Of a stretch of 13,657 nt of DNA, positions 12,667 through 13,657 are shown piece by piece (position 1 is the stretch's first letter; each line of letters opens with the position of its first letter). The stretch comes from Alphaproteobacteria bacterium (lineage in GTDB: Bacteria > Pseudomonadota > Alphaproteobacteria > Rhodobacterales > Rhodobacteraceae). The notes beneath the pieces were generated by a model. The model did not search any database, was not told the origin of the DNA, and saw nothing but the letters and a program-made list of their open reading frames with translations. The stretch is taken from the NCBI GenBank assembly GCA_003694465.1, contig RFKM01000025.1, positions 1-13,657 on the forward strand, given 5' to 3'. The translations under genes were made by a program, and so were the position numbers.

Positions 12667-13657
12667 ATGCGCTACCGGATCAAGATCGCCTGGCGCTACC
12701 TGACGTCGAACCCGGCGCAGAGCTGGCTGCTGATCGTCGGCGTGGCGCTCGGGGTGTTCGTCTTCGTTTTCATGAGCGCGCTCATTGGCGGGCTGGCGGT
12801 GCTGCTGACCGAGCGCACGGTGGGCAACGTCGCCCATGTCACCCTCGTCGTGCCCGATCTGAAGCCGAAGGTTCTCTATGATCCGGGCACCGGCGCGCTC
12901 ATCGCCGCGCAATCGTCATCAAGCCGGGCGCAGCTGGTGCGCAATGCCGGCGCGCTGGCCCGGGTGATCGACGATTTCGAGGGCGTCGCCGCGATCTCGC
13001 CCGAGATCGTCGGCAACGGCTTTGCCACGCGGGGCGCCCAGATCAAGCCGGTGTCGATCGTCGGGGTCGAGCCCGGCTCGGTATCGGCAATTGCCGACAT
13101 TGCCGGGCATCTCGTCGGCGGCAACGCCTTCCTGCCCTCCGGCACGGTGCTCATCGGCAAGAAACTGGCCGACTCCCTCGGCCTCGCCGCCGGGCAGCAG
13201 CTGCGGCTGCGCTCCGATCAGGGGGTCAATGCCTCGCTGACCATTGCCGGGGTCTATTCCTTCGGCTTCGATGCGCTGGACGAGCGCACGGTTTACGTCA
13301 ACCTCAAGTCGGCCCGCGGGCTGCTTGGCGTGCCGCAGGGGGTGAACCGGATCGAGCTGAAGCTTGACGATCTGTGGGCGGCGCCGGAATTTGCCGCTCT
13401 GCTCGGACCGGCGACGGGGCTGGAGGCCACGCCGTGGACGGCAACCAATGCCCAGCTTCTGTCGGGGCTCGATGCACAGGCGCGCTCGGGCACGATCATC
13501 AAGAGCTTTGCGCTCGTCACCATCGTGATCGGTGTTGCCAGCGCGCTCTTGCTCTCAACCTACCGGCGCCGCTCCGAGATCGGGATCATGCGCGCCATGG
13601 GCGCCTCGCGCGGTTTCGTGGTCATGGTCTTCGTCGCGCAGGGCGGGCTGATCGGGC
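12667..13657 (+). CDS. ABC exporter permease, FtsX/MacB family (DevC-like), cut by window edge
   Basis: This inner-membrane subunit of the exporter is incomplete; 330 codons are visible and the frame is still open. The first transmembrane helix is at about 19-45 (SWLLIVGVALGVFVFVFMSAL). A large periplasmic MacB_PCD-like domain spans roughly 46-275. A second helix lies at about 279-300 (SFALVTIVIGVASALLLSTY), followed by the cytoplasmic coupling segment RRRSEIGIMRAMGAS, which is diagnostic for the FtsX/LolE/MacB family, and the beginning of a third helix. No ATPase domain precedes it, unlike in MacB, so a separate ATPase gene is expected downstream as in devBCA. Full-length relatives are ~380-400 residues. 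It is 2 nt from the adaptor gene and shares its sigmaE-type promoter. Confidence 0.9.
   Translation, partial: MRYRIKIAWRYLTSNPAQSWLLIVGVALGVFVFVFMSALIGGLAVLLTERTVGNVAHVTLVVPDLKPKVLYDPGTGALIAAQSSSSRAQLVRNAGALARVIDDFEGVAAISPEIVGNGFATRGAQIKPVSIVGVEPGSVSAIADIAGHLVGGNAFLPSGTVLIGKKLADSLGLAAGQQLRLRSDQGVNASLTIAGVYSFGFDALDERTVYVNLKSARGLLGVPQGVNRIELKLDDLWAAPEFAALLGPATGLEATPWTATNAQLLSGLDAQARSGTIIKSFALVTIVIGVASALLLSTYRRRSEIGIMRAMGASRGFVVMVFVAQGGLIG

Overview
The window looks like chromosomal DNA of a high-GC alphaproteobacterium, most likely in or near the Rhodobacteraceae. The evidence is strong G/C bias at third codon positions, a RpoE-ChrR pair whose ChrR keeps every zinc-site position known from Rhodobacter sphaeroides, and a divergent flavin oxidase / DUF1365 / CFA-synthase-like / DUF3833 / SDR operon of the kind found beside rpoE-chrR in that group. 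No RNA genes, insertion sequences, CRISPR arrays or phage genes were seen. Eleven protein genes are supported. Two of them, iolD at the left edge and an exporter permease at the right edge, run off the window.

Region 1 (1-5050, minus strand) is a myo-inositol uptake and catabolism operon read leftward. The order is iolG (inositol 2-dehydrogenase), periplasmic sugar-binding protein, permease, single-domain ABC ATPase, and iolD (ThDP-dependent ring-opening hydrolase, cut at the window start). A 16-bp LacI-type operator lies just upstream of iolG. The three longer spacers (106, 66 and 80 nt) each contain a stem-loop, while the permease and ATPase genes are 1 nt apart. The hairpin after the binding-protein gene is the strongest (12 bp) and probably sets expression ratios inside the operon.

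Region 2 (5050-5382) has no convincing gene. It holds a 12-bp inverted repeat between the end of the second operon and the inositol promoter region.

Region 3 (5383-10010, minus strand) is a five-gene operon for membrane-lipid modification, in transcript order: FAD-dependent oxidase/desaturase-like protein, DUF1365, CFA-synthase-like SAM methyltransferase, membrane-anchored DUF3833, and SDR. The first three genes are joined by ATGA overlaps. Related sigmaE-controlled genes in R. sphaeroides have been tied to the singlet-oxygen response and to furan/methylated fatty acids. The methyltransferase here has lost two of the bicarbonate ligands of classical cyclopropane synthase, which fits a methylating role.

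Region 4 (10219-11432, plus strand) is rpoE-chrR, an ECF sigma factor and its zinc-binding cupin anti-sigma factor. Region 5 (11588 to the right edge, plus strand) is an exporter operon: a HlyD-type adaptor and a FtsX/MacB-type permease without a fused ATPase, in DevB-DevC order.

Regions 3-5 appear to be controlled together. The same bipartite element, TGATC(C/T)-N17-GTAACC, occurs three times: in divergent pair between the oxidase gene and rpoE, and once before the exporter adaptor. The simplest reading is that sigmaE drives itself, the lipid-modification operon and the exporter. The exporter's inclusion in this regulon is the most notable inference in the window.
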